64,000 nucleotides of DNA. Origin: Rhodospirillaceae bacterium. GTDB lineage: Bacteria; Pseudomonadota; Alphaproteobacteria; Rhodospirillales; Rhodospirillaceae. A program made the translations under genes and the position numbers. Positions within the stretch are counted from its first letter, which is position 1. Each line of letters begins with the position of its first letter. The notes under the pieces are model-generated. The model was not told the origin of the DNA. It did no database searches and was given only the letters and a program-made list of their open reading frames with translations. Positions 38,453 to 47,449 of this stretch are shown here, in pieces. Location: NCBI GenBank assembly GCA_029245025.1, contig JAQWQC010000014.1, positions 20,779-84,778 on the forward strand, written 5' to 3'.

Positions 38453-39364
38453 ATGTCAAGCGCGCTGAAACATTTTCTCGACTTAGATGTCGTTGATAAG
38501 GTGACGTTAAGGGAGATTCTTGATCTTGGTGTTGCTTCGAAAGCGGCTGCCCCATCGAGCAGAAGCGACGGGCCGCTGGTTGGCAAGACGCTCGCTATGA
38601 TGTTTGAAAAACCATCGACCAGGACGCGCGTGTCTTTCGAAGTGGGTATGAAGCAACTCGGTGGTGAGGTTGTTGTTCTTTCCCAGCATGAAACACAGTT
38701 TGGACATGGAGAAACAATCGCTGATACGGCGCGGGTCTTATCTCGGTTTGTGGATGTTATTATGCTTCGAACCGATGACCCGCAAAAACTCGCCGACCTA
38801 GCCGAATATGCGACTGTGCCGGTCATTAATGGCCTGACTGATTTATCTCATCCGTGTCAATTGATGGCCGACGTTATGACGTTTGAGCAGCATCGTGGAC
38901 CGATTGCCGGACGCACTGTCGCATATAGCGGCGATGGTAATAACGTCGTCAACAGCCTCATACATGCGGCGACACAGTTTGATTTCAATTTGCGATTGGC
39001 CTGTCCCGATTCTTTGCGGCCCGACCCTGCAATTCTGCGGTGGGCGATAGAATGTGGCGCGGATGTTACGGTGACAGATGATACGTTGGAGGCTGTCGAC
39101 CAGGCAGATTGTGTGGTGACGGACACCTGGGTCTCAATGCACAACAAAGCGGAAAGCCGAGTGCAGTTGCTGACTCCCTATAGGGTCACCCAAGAAGTTA
39201 TGGGGCATGCCAAGGATGATGCGCTCTTTATGCATTGCTTGCCGGCCCATCGCGGCGATGAGGTTGTTGACGAAGTAATAGATGGTCGCTGGTCTGTCGT
39301 GTGGGATGAGGCGGAGAATCGACTGCACGCGCAAAAAGGTATCCTGCAGTGGTGCCTAAGCTGA
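38453..39364 (+). CDS. argF: Ornithine carbamoyltransferase
   Basis: Makes citrulline from ornithine and carbamoyl phosphate. 303 residues with the carbamoyl-phosphate motif EKPSTRTR, the [11 protein letters not shown] motif, SGDGNNV of the ornithine domain, and [13 protein letters not shown] near the C-terminus. All key residues are intact. It lies between argD and hslO with very short gaps, so it is part of one transcript. argH, also in the arginine pathway, is 17 kb away on the other strand. Confidence 0.96.
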   Translation: MSSALKHFLDLDVVDKVTLREILDLGVASKAAAPSSRSDGPLVGKTLAMMFEKPSTRTRVSFEVGMKQLGGEVVVLSQHETQFGHGETIADTARVLSRFVDVIMLRTDDPQKLADLAEYATVPVINGLTDLSHPCQLMADVMTFEQHRGPIAGRTVAYSGDGNNVVNSLIHAATQFDFNLRLACPDSLRPDPAILRWAIECGADVTVTDDTLEAVDQADCVVTDTWVSMHNKAESRVQLLTPYRVTQEVMGHAKDDALFMHCLPAHRGDEVVDEVIDGRWSVVWDEAENRLHAQKGILQWCLS

Positions 39365-39374
39365 CTCTGACCCC

Positions 39375-40349
39375 ATGACTAAGAGTCCAATTGATCAACA
39401 GTCTGGCGTAAGTCAGCCCTTTCTGCTCTATGACGGCGCCGTGCGAGGCCGCATTGTGCGGCTGAATGGTGTCGCGGATACAGTTCTTCGGGGGCACCAT
39501 GACTATCCAGATGATGTTACAAAAATTCTAGGTGAGTCCATGGCCGCTGCTGCTGCACTGGCGGATGGCCTTAAATTTGAGGGCTCTTTCACGCTTCAAA
39601 TACAGGGTGATGGTCCGGTTCATATGTTGGTTACCGATATTACAAGCGATCGAGTGATGCGGGGGTGTGCCAAGTTTCATGAGGATGAACTCGCAACTTT
39701 AAAAAGCGGTCGTGACACGGCTGTGTCGCTCTTGGATGTGCTAGGAACAGGTCACATTGCGTTTACAGTGGACCAGGGGGCGGATATGGAGCGCTACCAG
39801 GGCATTATCGAGCTTGCCGGCACATCAATTGGTGACTGTGTTCATCAATACTTCCAGCAGTCAGAACAGTTGGAGACAGCCATTAAGATTGTTTCTGGTC
39901 GGACCGATCCAAACGTTTCTGACTCACCCTGGCAGGCTGCTGCATTAATGGTTCAAAGAATGCCAGTTGAAGGTGGTTGTGCGCCAACTGACGAAGACGA
40001 GGATGCGTGGCGTGCGGCGGTTATTCTTATGAGTAGTGTTTCAAATGAAGAATTGCTGAACCCCTCATTAACTGAGGAAGATGTTCTGAGCCGCCTATAC
40101 GGAACAGTTGGTGGTAGATTACTTGATCGTCGCGACCTTACGGCTGGCTGCCGGTGTTCGCGCGCAAGGTCTGCGAAGATACTGGCATCTTTCCCAATGG
40201 ATGAAATTTTATCCATGGCGGAAAACGGCAAAGTTTCAATGACCTGCGAATTCTGCGAATCAAATTTTCAATTCACCGAGAATGAGCTTTCTGCAGTGAA
40301 AGAATCGTCGTCAGGTGAATTCGATTCTGTGCAGGGGATTAGCCAATAG
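39375..40349 (+). CDS. hslO: Redox-regulated chaperone Hsp33
   Basis: Cytoplasmic holdase activated by oxidative unfolding. 324 residues with the substrate-binding domain (DVLGTGHIAFTVD) and the C-terminal redox switch: C-R-C near 258-260 in AGCRCSRA and C-x2-C in TCEFCES near 290, the four zinc-binding cysteines. An extra Cys precedes the first pair. Third gene of the argD-argF-hslO unit; convergent with trkH. Confidence 0.95.
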   Translation: MTKSPIDQQSGVSQPFLLYDGAVRGRIVRLNGVADTVLRGHHDYPDDVTKILGESMAAAAALADGLKFEGSFTLQIQGDGPVHMLVTDITSDRVMRGCAKFHEDELATLKSGRDTAVSLLDVLGTGHIAFTVDQGADMERYQGIIELAGTSIGDCVHQYFQQSEQLETAIKIVSGRTDPNVSDSPWQAAALMVQRMPVEGGCAPTDEDEDAWRAAVILMSSVSNEELLNPSLTEEDVLSRLYGTVGGRLLDRRDLTAGCRCSRARSAKILASFPMDEILSMAENGKVSMTCEFCESNFQFTENELSAVKESSSGEFDSVQGISQ

Positions 40350-40351
40350 GG

Positions 40352-41800
40352 CTAACCGCGCCAAAACCTCGGAAGAACCAGCACCAACACCGTATACAGT
40401 TCCAGGCGTCCGAGAAGCATTCCTAGAGCCAATAGCCATTTAGCGGCATCTGGCAGGGGGGCGTAGGTTCCTGCTGGACCTATTGTGGTGCCAAGACCGG
40501 GACCCACATTAGAGACCGCGCTGGCAGCGCCCGAAAACGCTGTGATGAAATCAAGACCGAGGGCGGCAAGCGCTATCGCCAACAGGCAAACGGTCAAAGC
40601 ATATAGATAGAAAAAGCCCATCACCGAGGTTGCGACAGAGTCATTAATGGGTCGTTTGTTGAAGTAAGGCGTAAAGACGCCGTGGGGCTGAAGCAGTTGA
40701 CGAAGTTGTACCCGAGCTACTTCAAAAAGTACTTGGAATCTAAATATTTTAATTCCGCATGTGGTTGAGCCTGCGCAGCCACCTACAAACATAAGCATGA
40801 ATAGAACAACGACGACGAGGCCACCCCATTGTCCAAAATCGGCTGTCGCATACCCGGTACCGGTGATGACTGATACTGTATTAAATGCTGCGTACCTTGC
40901 AGCTGCCAGTGGAGCGTAGGTGTCAGTAAAAACGAGGTAGCTCGCTATAATGCTAATGAATACCACTAGGACACCGATAAACCACTGTACCTGTGTATCA
41001 TTCCACAGGTCATCGGCGCGGCCGCGCAAGACCTGGAAATAAAGTAAGAACGGGATGCCACCGACGATCATACCCATCGTTGCAATGGTATCTATGGCCG
41101 CGCTGTCGAAATAACCAATGGACGCGTCGTGGGTCGAGTAGCCCCCAGTGGCGATGGTCGTCATGGCATGCGTTGTAGCGTCAAGGCCTCCCATGCCAGC
41201 TAGCCAATATAAGGCCGCCCAGAGCGCGGTTAGTCCGATGAAAACAAGCACAAGTGCAGCGGCCAACTGGGTTGCGCGGGGCAAGAATTTTTCCTGCGCC
41301 TCGAAGCCCTCAACCTTGAACATTTGCATACCACCAACTTTGAGCATGGGCAGTATGGTGAGGGCCATAAGGATGATGCCGAGCCCACCGAGCCACTGCA
41401 GAATGCCACGCCAGAGCAGGAGTCCGGGTGGCGCTTGATCCAGACCAGTGATCACCGTGGCGCCCGTTGTGGTGATGCCAGACATCGCTTCGAAGAACGC
41501 ATCTGTAAAAGAGAGGCGGAAATCCGAAATCATAAACGGCACGGATGCGAATGCTGGAAGTACGATCCAGGATAATGTGGTGAGCAGGAAGGCTTGCCGT
41601 AACGTGAGTGTGACTTCACCTGTTCGGGTGGTCATAACGGTTGCGGCACCGACAAAAAGTGTAAATGCGGCGGATACAGCAAAGGCCGCCCAGTCTGGAT
41701 TCCCTAAAAGCAAATCTACTATTGCAGGGATACCCATGCCTACAGCCAAAACAATTAACAATAGTCCAAGGACGAGAAAGACAGGCCTAAGGTCGATCAT
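40352..41800 (-). CDS. trkH: Trk/Ktr potassium uptake protein TrkH
   Basis: Potassium-translocating membrane subunit. 482 residues with four repeated M1-P-M2 units; the loops include AMSGITTTGATVITG, MTTIATGGYSTHD, FNTVSVITGTGYAT and GAASAVSNVGPGLG, each with the glycine that lines the selectivity filter. FVGGCAGSTTCGIKIFR is also conserved. The regulatory partner TrkA is not in the window. It lies downstream of folE on the same strand. Confidence 0.95.
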   Translation of the reverse strand: MIDLRPVFLVLGLLLIVLAVGMGIPAIVDLLLGNPDWAAFAVSAAFTLFVGAATVMTTRTGEVTLTLRQAFLLTTLSWIVLPAFASVPFMISDFRLSFTDAFFEAMSGITTTGATVITGLDQAPPGLLLWRGILQWLGGLGIILMALTILPMLKVGGMQMFKVEGFEAQEKFLPRATQLAAALVLVFIGLTALWAALYWLAGMGGLDATTHAMTTIATGGYSTHDASIGYFDSAAIDTIATMGMIVGGIPFLLYFQVLRGRADDLWNDTQVQWFIGVLVVFISIIASYLVFTDTYAPLAAARYAAFNTVSVITGTGYATADFGQWGGLVVVVLFMLMFVGGCAGSTTCGIKIFRFQVLFEVARVQLRQLLQPHGVFTPYFNKRPINDSVATSVMGFFYLYALTVCLLAIALAALGLDFITAFSGAASAVSNVGPGLGTTIGPAGTYAPLPDAAKWLLALGMLLGRLELYTVLVLVLPRFWRG

Positions 41801-41940
41801 AACTGTCTTGGCCCTGTAGCCAATGGTTCATGGGCGGGCTCTAATATGTGCACCACAGTAACTGTCGAAGCACCATCATACCCCACCTCAGCACCGTTCA
41901 AAAGGCCTCCGGGCAGGATGAAATTTAGTTAGACCTGGAT

Positions 41941-42579
41941 TTATGTCTTGCCAATAAAGGCAAGAAACTCGCGTCGCGTGGACGGATCATCCCGGAATGC
42001 ACCGAGCATTGTGCTAGTCACCATTGTTACATCAGGTTTATGGACGCCACGAGTACTCATGCATTCATGGTTACCCTCAACCACGACGGCCACACCCTTT
42101 GGTGCTAACACATCGTTTATGGTTTTTGCGATTTGAGCCGTCATCTTTTCCTGGATTTGTAGCCGTTTTGCATAGGCTTCTGCGACACGCGCTAACTTAG
42201 AAATGCCTACGACCCGATTATTAGGAAGGTACGCTATATGTGCTTTGCCAATGATGGGAACCATGTGGTGTTCGCAGTGAGACTCATAGTCTATATCGCG
42301 TAGCACCACCATTTCGTCATAGCCTTCAGTCTCTTCGAATGTAGTCCTTAAGATTGATTCGGGATCCTGCCAGTATCCGGCAAAGAATTCTTTGTAGGAC
42401 CTCGCGACGCGGTCCGGTGTGCCAAGTAGGCCCTCGCGGTCTGGGTCATCGCCCGCCCATTTAATCAAGGTGCGGACCGCTTCTTCCGCCTCAGTTTGAG
42501 TCGGCCGATCCATTGCGCTTTTGCGGTCCCCATGGTCACGAGGCGCGTTCTCCATAAATCCATGGCGGCGTTGGGTCAT
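41941..42579 (-). CDS. folE: GTP cyclohydrolase I
   Basis: Opens GTP to dihydroneopterin triphosphate, the first step of folate and pterin synthesis. With the ATG ending at 42579 (AAGGGA 6-10 bases upstream) the product is 212 residues; a start at 42633 would add 18 unlike the family. The zinc and catalytic motifs are intact: [10 protein letters not shown], the [20 protein letters not shown] signature, and [12 protein letters not shown] with the second zinc Cys. A tandem 11-base repeat 57 bases upstream may be its operator. Confidence 0.95.
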   Translation of the reverse strand: MTQRRHGFMENAPRDHGDRKSAMDRPTQTEAEEAVRTLIKWAGDDPDREGLLGTPDRVARSYKEFFAGYWQDPESILRTTFEETEGYDEMVVLRDIDYESHCEHHMVPIIGKAHIAYLPNNRVVGISKLARVAEAYAKRLQIQEKMTAQIAKTINDVLAPKGVAVVVEGNHECMSTRGVHKPDVTMVTSTMLGAFRDDPSTRREFLAFIGKT

Positions 42580-42635
42580 GTCTTGTCCCTTTGAATGAGC
42601 GCATTCCTTGATGCGCTTTCTTGTATGTTCCAAGT

Positions 42636-42657
42636 GTACGTAATTAGTACGTAATCA
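42636..42657. promoter_or_regulatory. Tandem GTACGTAATTA repeat upstream of folE
   Basis: GTACGTAATTA is followed directly by GTACGTAATCA, two 11-base direct repeats with one mismatch, each containing the self-complementary core TACGTA. They lie 57-78 bases before the folE ATG. One helical turn of spacing is typical of cooperative repressor sites. I cannot name the regulator. Confidence 0.4.
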
Positions 42658-42679
42658 CCAGCCCTACGGATCAATAGGT

Positions 42680-43072
42680 CTAGTTGACGACCGCAGAATC
42701 GTAAGGGCTATCTAAGGAAAAGGCCGGAATTTCAACGTCGAATCGCTCACCCTGAGCGCTCTCCATTTCGTAGGATCCAACCATAATGCCCGAGGGTGTG
42801 GGGAGTGGGGTGCCACTGGTGTATTCAAAGCAATCACCTGGATTGAGAACAGGCTGCTCGCCAATAACTCCAGGGCCCTTGACTTCCTGTAGCCGGCCAA
42901 GTTTGTCAGTAATGCGCCAGTGTCGCTTGAGAAGTTGCACAGTTTCGTCGCCGACGTTCTCAATATTGACCCTGTATGCCCATACGTATCGCTCTTCGTC
43001 TGGCTCTGATTGTTCGTCCAAGTAAAAGGGTTGAACGGTGATGATAATTGAGCGGGTCGTTTTTTCGTACAT
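42680..43072 (-). CDS. apaG: ApaG domain protein (Co2+/Mg2+ efflux-associated)
   Basis: A 130-residue cytoplasmic protein that is a single fibronectin-III-like ApaG domain: [21 protein letters not shown], the WAYRVNIEN strand, [21 protein letters not shown] and [12 protein letters not shown] are all family hallmarks. Its biochemical role is unclear; in E. coli and Salmonella it is linked to metal resistance and the apaGH locus. Here it lies between metZ and folE with no apaH nearby. Confidence 0.94.
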   Translation of the reverse strand: MYEKTTRSIIITVQPFYLDEQSEPDEERYVWAYRVNIENVGDETVQLLKRHWRITDKLGRLQEVKGPGVIGEQPVLNPGDCFEYTSGTPLPTPSGIMVGSYEMESAQGERFDVEIPAFSLDSPYDSAVVN

Positions 43073-43171
43073 TCTATAACCGGTCGCTAATTGAAAAGGG
43101 ATAAGGGCGCCGCGGGCTAGAGTTTATCATAGGCTAGCTTATAGGCCACAACCACTTTCTCAGACGATACC

Positions 43172-44365
43172 TTAGTTAGCGAGGGCTTGATCTAAATCTG
43201 CGATGAGGTCGTCTGCGAATTCTAAGCCGACCGAGAGACGTACAAACCCTGGCGTAATACCAACAAGCTCTTTGTCTTCGTTAGAAAGCTTCTGATGAGT
43301 GGTTGTCGCTGGATGACAAATGAGGCTTTTCGCATCACCCAGGTTATTGGAAATATCGATAATTCTTAGTTTATTTAAGAACGCGAATGCGCGTTCTTTG
43401 CCACCATCCAGTTCGAAGGCCACGACTGTTCCACCGCGCTTCATCTGCTGCATCGCACGGTCATGTTGTGGGTGAGATTCCAGTTCTGGGTACAACAAAC
43501 GGTTTATGCCACTCTTTTTTGACAGGTGGGTGGCGATCGACATGGCGGTATTACAATGCCTATCTACTCTCAGACTCAGTGTCTCCAGGCCTTTGAGAAG
43601 GACCCATGCGTTGAAAGGACTCAATGCGGGACCTGTGTGCCGAATAAATGGTGTGACGACCTCCTCTATGAAGGACTGGGTGCTCAGCACTGCGCCGCCT
43701 AAACACCTACCCTGACCATCAATGTGTTTGGTTGCCGAATAGATCACCACGTCGGCTCCAAATTCTAAGGGCTTTTGCAATTCGGGAGTTGCAAATACGT
43801 TATCGACAAAGACCAGTGCGCCAGCGCTGTGAGCAAGTTCGCAGACAGCCGGTATATCAATTATTTCCAAACCCGGATTGGATGGTGATTCTAGGAATAC
43901 GGCCTTTGTTGGCTTTGACAGGGCCCGGTCCCATTCTTCAAGATTCCGACCATCGATCAACTCTGTGGTGACCCCAAATCGCGGCAAGAGGTCTTCACAA
44001 ATATACTGGCATGAGCCGAAAAGCGCTCGGGAAGCGACGAGGCGATCGCCGGCGCTGAGGTAACTTGCAAGCGCGGCAAACACGGCTGCCATACCGCTGC
44101 CCATTGCTTTGCACTGGTCAGCTCCTTCAAGTAGAGCGAGGCGCTGTTCAAACATTGTGACAGTGGGGTTGCCAAAGCGCGAGTAGACAAAGCGGTCAAT
44201 GTCTTGATTGAACGCCGCTTCAGCTTCCTCAGCAGATTTATATACATAGCCAGAGTTTACAAATATTGCCTCGTTTGTTTCGTCGAACTGGCTACGTACG
44301 GTTGCGCCGCGTACAGCTTGTGTTTGCGGATTCCAATTCCGTTGGCTCTCATAATCGATGGTCAT
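43172..44365 (-). CDS. metZ: O-succinylhomoserine sulfhydrylase
   Basis: PLP enzyme of the Cys/Met metabolism family that incorporates sulfide into O-succinylhomoserine to give homocysteine. 397 residues. YSATKHIDGQGRCLGGAVL holds the PLP lysine, and SRFGNPTVTMFEQRLALLEGA and the C-terminal RLSVGLEFADDLIADL are family signatures. The alphaproteobacterial MetZ assignment, rather than MetB or MetY, is supported by the length, the DYESQRNWNPQTQAVRGA start, and the SAM-II riboswitch plus terminator directly upstream. Confidence 0.93.
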   Translation of the reverse strand: MTIDYESQRNWNPQTQAVRGATVRSQFDETNEAIFVNSGYVYKSAEEAEAAFNQDIDRFVYSRFGNPTVTMFEQRLALLEGADQCKAMGSGMAAVFAALASYLSAGDRLVASRALFGSCQYICEDLLPRFGVTTELIDGRNLEEWDRALSKPTKAVFLESPSNPGLEIIDIPAVCELAHSAGALVFVDNVFATPELQKPLEFGADVVIYSATKHIDGQGRCLGGAVLSTQSFIEEVVTPFIRHTGPALSPFNAWVLLKGLETLSLRVDRHCNTAMSIATHLSKKSGINRLLYPELESHPQHDRAMQQMKRGGTVVAFELDGGKERAFAFLNKLRIIDISNNLGDAKSLICHPATTTHQKLSNEDKELVGITPGFVRLSVGLEFADDLIADLDQALAN

Positions 44366-44383
44366 TGCGCGTCCTTTTCGGCA

Positions 44384-44414
44384 ATAAAAAACCCCCGACC
44401 GGTGAGGCGGGGGC
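44384..44414 (-). terminator. Riboswitch-associated intrinsic terminator before metZ
   Basis: On the minus strand CCCCCG (44408-44413), a 10-base loop and CGGGGG (44392-44397) are followed by TTTTTTATT. The hairpin lies between the SAM-II aptamer and the metZ ribosome site (AAAAGGA), so it can act as the riboswitch's termination platform. Confidence 0.85.
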
Positions 44415-44425
44415 AGAGCCCTCGA

Positions 44426-44478
44426 CCTTTTAGCGCTTTATTTTACGTGGCCGCAATCCGGTCTTCAAATCACCACAA
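44426..44478 (-). ncRNA. SAM-II (metA-type) riboswitch aptamer
   Basis: Read on the minus strand, the conserved blocks of the alphaproteobacterial SAM-II aptamer appear in order: GTGGTGATTTG, then CCGGATTGCGGCCACGT, then AAAATAAAGCGCTAAAAGG. Their order and spacing are those of the published motif, and the CACGT and GCTAAA pseudoknot elements are intact. It precedes a methionine-synthesis gene, its usual place. High S-adenosylmethionine should reduce metZ expression, here probably through the terminator just downstream. Confidence 0.92.
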
Positions 44479-44523
44479 TAAATATCTGTTAAACCGAATT
44501 CCCTAATCGGTCAAGACGCTGGC

Positions 44524-46209
44524 TTAGCTTTGATACCGTTCAAAGGCGCGATCGTATGCCGTTGTTTTAAGGTTGTCTTCAATGTTTCTTCCGCCCGAGG
44601 AGCTTAGTTTTCCTACGCCTGAGCTACACCACAGGATGCTGTCTCCGAGGTATTCGTAGTCTAAAACTTTGTCACCTAGAAAACTCACCTGAGGGGCGGC
44701 GCCATGCTTCTGTAAGTTGATAAACGCGGCATACATAGCGAGTTGGTCAATACCCCACGGGAGATTCTGCTCGTGATAGAAATGGGCGATGTATGCCGCG
44801 ACCTGATGTAAATATTTGGTCGCGGCACTGGTTGGGTGGGTACCTACGAGACACGCATTAAACTGGTTCCAGGGTTCCAATCGTCCTGGTCGAGCCCGAA
44901 AGCTAATGTCCGTGTTGCCGTTACTTAAGAAGAGGTCTTCTGGTGAGGTGTTGAACAGCCCGTCAACATCCATCAGCCACAAAGATCGCTGATATTCCAA
45001 GAAGTGATGATAATACCGAATAAATCTGATGGCGTGGAAATAGGCTCTTTTGACTGCGAGGTCGGCCCGTAAGAAATCAGGCCGTTCAACGCTGAGAGCT
45101 GTGCGAACATCTGGAAGGTCAGAACAAAAAATTAGTGCCGTTTCAGTATGTTCTTGAGTTGAGTCCATGAGATGAATGTGCACCTCACTCCCTGGCCCGT
45201 TCGCTGCTAAAGAGCGTAGTAGGGGTTTGGCAAACAAGTCGAAATATGTATCGTTGCAGGACATATAAAGAATGTCTGATTTGATAAAACTCGCTTCCTT
45301 AATTGTTTCAACGTTGGGGAGGCGGGCTGTCAGATCTGAATCGGTCGCTTTTTCAAGTTCGTCAAAAAAAGGTTGGTCGAATCGGATAGCCTGCGCCATC
45401 GCATTCAGAGATTGATCTGTAACTCGTGCGAATAAGTCTTGAGCCGCATCCAGCTTACCCGAGGCAAAGGTTGCTAGGCCGTCCGTCATTAAGGCCCAGG
45501 AGTTTCCCGGGCTATTTTCTACGAGCAGGGCAGTCGCTGACTTAAACTCTTTTAGGGTTTCAGTGGCATGGTGGAAAAATAATTCTTCCAGCGAGGTTGC
45601 GTGATATGGCATGAGCGTCTTACTCAGTCGTGCGCTCCATTCTTCGAAAAGAACGATAACGCTTAGGAGAGTGACGCGGTCCGCTAGGTTTCCCGCCTTA
45701 TCCAGGGTAATTTTCAGCACATGTATGGCCTCTTGCGGGGTCTCTTTCCACAGAATCCAGCCCAATTTAGTAGCTGCTTGTGCATGTCCCGGGTTGTGCG
45801 TCAAAGCATTATTGTAAGCTTCAATCGCGCCTGACTCTTGGCCAAGAGATTGTAAGAGGTTGGCATATTGTGCCCACAAATTTGAATCCTCGGGCGTTTT
45901 GTCGAGCACTGGGCGATAACACCGTATCGCCTGGTCAAAAGCGCCTAAAGTCTCAAAGCAATTTCCGAGCGCTGTGAGCGTTTTGGTGGTGGGTTGTGCT
46001 TTGGCCGCTTTTTGCAGGAAGGGCAGGCCGTCGGCCGCAAGGCCACCTCCAAGTTTTAGCAGTCCCATATGATAGTTTGCGGGGGTGAAATTAGGAGAAA
46101 TGTCTAAGGCTGCACGAAAAGCCACCTCGGCGTCCTGATCTCGACCCTCTGCCAGCGCAGTATTACCATTCTCTACTTGAGATTCGGCAGTAGGATCAGT
46201 TCTCTCCAT
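44524..46209 (-). CDS. TPR protein with GT-A-like glycosyltransferase domain
   Basis: A 561-residue cytoplasmic protein. Residues 1-230 hold about five tetratricopeptide repeats (AEVAFRAALDISPNF, AIRCYRPVLDKTPED, AIEAYNNALTHNPG). From about 300 to the end there is a GT-A-type fold: SDILYMSCNDTYFDLFAKPLLRSL opening strand, SEVHIHLMDS, and LWLMDVDGLF with a D-x-D metal motif. The C-terminal domain differs from the GT9-like domain of the three other TPR-glycosyltransferases in the window. Sugar and acceptor are unknown. It is followed by the metZ riboswitch leader and divergent from a small TPR gene. Confidence 0.8.
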   Translation of the reverse strand: MERTDPTAESQVENGNTALAEGRDQDAEVAFRAALDISPNFTPANYHMGLLKLGGGLAADGLPFLQKAAKAQPTTKTLTALGNCFETLGAFDQAIRCYRPVLDKTPEDSNLWAQYANLLQSLGQESGAIEAYNNALTHNPGHAQAATKLGWILWKETPQEAIHVLKITLDKAGNLADRVTLLSVIVLFEEWSARLSKTLMPYHATSLEELFFHHATETLKEFKSATALLVENSPGNSWALMTDGLATFASGKLDAAQDLFARVTDQSLNAMAQAIRFDQPFFDELEKATDSDLTARLPNVETIKEASFIKSDILYMSCNDTYFDLFAKPLLRSLAANGPGSEVHIHLMDSTQEHTETALIFCSDLPDVRTALSVERPDFLRADLAVKRAYFHAIRFIRYYHHFLEYQRSLWLMDVDGLFNTSPEDLFLSNGNTDISFRARPGRLEPWNQFNACLVGTHPTSAATKYLHQVAAYIAHFYHEQNLPWGIDQLAMYAAFINLQKHGAAPQVSFLGDKVLDYEYLGDSILWCSSGVGKLSSSGGRNIEDNLKTTAYDRAFERYQS

Positions 46210-46412
46210 CTTTCACTACGCCTTCTAACAAAGGTGCTAACCGCGCTGGTATGCTGATTATTGGAACCAACTTAGCGGTCCGCAGGGCAACCCAAAAGCC
46301 GTTTTCTGTTTGAACTGGAGGTCATGATTGGCTAGAACACAGCATTCATCGATCGTCCGGCCCAAGCCAAGTCGTGTTCCTGGGCGCGTAGGTCTCTATT
46401 CAGAGTGCTCAT

Positions 46413-47069
46413 ATGGCAGATACCTCAATCGAACAAGCTCTCAGTTTGCATCAGTCCGGTGATCTGGACGCAGCTGAGAAGGCCTATCTTGATATTGTTA
46501 TAGATGATAATCAAAATGCTGAGGCCCTGAAATTATTGGGAGTCTTGGCATTTCAGAGAGGTAAATTTGATGATGGCATCAATTACCTGGAGGCCGCGAT
46601 CGAAATTGATGATACCATCGCTGAGTATCATTTCGCACTCGGTCAGGGCTACGTTGCGACCGGCAAGGTAGAGGACGGCATTAAAGCTATGTTGGAAGCT
46701 GGGCGGATCGATCCGGCCAGGTCCGATATTTATGGCGCTGTCGGTGATGCATTTCAGAAAATACGTAACTTTCCTGAAGCCCTTCGCGCTTACCAACGCG
46801 CGATAGCGCTCGATTCAAAGAACGTGAATTACAAAGTCGGTGCGGGTCTAACTGCAATATTTTCTTCTCAACTAGATGTGGCGACAGAATATCTGGAACA
46901 GGTCATCAGCGAACGGGATAATATTCCGCACGCATTTTACGGCCTTGCGTTGATCAAGGCAGAGTCTGGGGATAGTCAGGCTGCCCATGACATGATTTCT
47001 AGATCAGTCGCTTTGGATGGCAATAATCCTGAGTATCAACGTTTGAAGACCTTGTACGAGGGAAGTTGA
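46413..47069 (+). CDS. TPR-repeat protein
   Basis: A 218-residue soluble protein made almost entirely of five or six tetratricopeptide repeats (ALSLHQSGDLDAAEKAYLDIV, GVLAFQRGKFDDGINYLEAAI, AFQKIRNFPEALRAYQRAIAL). No signal peptide, membrane helix or catalytic domain. It is the only plus-strand gene among the TPR/T2SS cluster, divergent from the preceding TPR-glycosyltransferase. TPR modules mediate protein contacts, so it may be a scaffold or chaperone; the partner is unknown. Confidence 0.82.
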   Translation: MADTSIEQALSLHQSGDLDAAEKAYLDIVIDDNQNAEALKLLGVLAFQRGKFDDGINYLEAAIEIDDTIAEYHFALGQGYVATGKVEDGIKAMLEAGRIDPARSDIYGAVGDAFQKIRNFPEALRAYQRAIALDSKNVNYKVGAGLTAIFSSQLDVATEYLEQVISERDNIPHAFYGLALIKAESGDSQAAHDMISRSVALDGNNPEYQRLKTLYEGS

Positions 47070-47172
47070 CGATAGGGATTAAAATAGACTTATAATCTCA
47101 TCTCCCCATTTTAGAGAACGGACTAGGTGGATAGAGACCTATTTGAGAAAATAGCTAGGTGATGTGGTCAGT

Positions 47173-47412
47173 TTACATACCTCTTCTTCTTCTGGGTTTG
47201 ACTTGAGTCCCTGTCAGTAAGGTGACAGCATGAGCTAAAGTTGCGAAGAAAAATAGAGCCAAAATAATCATAACAAGACCATAGTTTACGATCCGCGGAT
47301 TGAGCGGATCTGGCGGCTGTTTAGCTCTATAGTAACAAAGAGCAAACAGGCCAATCTCTACAATCATAACAGCGACCGTAATTGCCAGCTCTATATTATT
47401 TGTCATTTGCAT
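47173..47412 (-). CDS. Small two-helix membrane protein
   Basis: A 79-residue hypothetical protein with two predicted membrane helices (about 8-28 and 45-68) and an arginine-rich C-terminus (KPRRRRGM). There is no strong ribosome site; the second Met (position 3) is an alternative start. It sits downstream of the T2SS/Sel1 lipoprotein gene on the same strand with about 40 bases between, so it could be the last gene of that transcript. No family recognised. Confidence 0.5.
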   Translation of the reverse strand: MQMTNNIELAITVAVMIVEIGLFALCYYRAKQPPDPLNPRIVNYGLVMIILALFFFATLAHAVTLLTGTQVKPRRRRGM

Positions 47413-47449
47413 GGCGGTGAAATAGATGGAAGAAAGTTGGTTACCTTGT

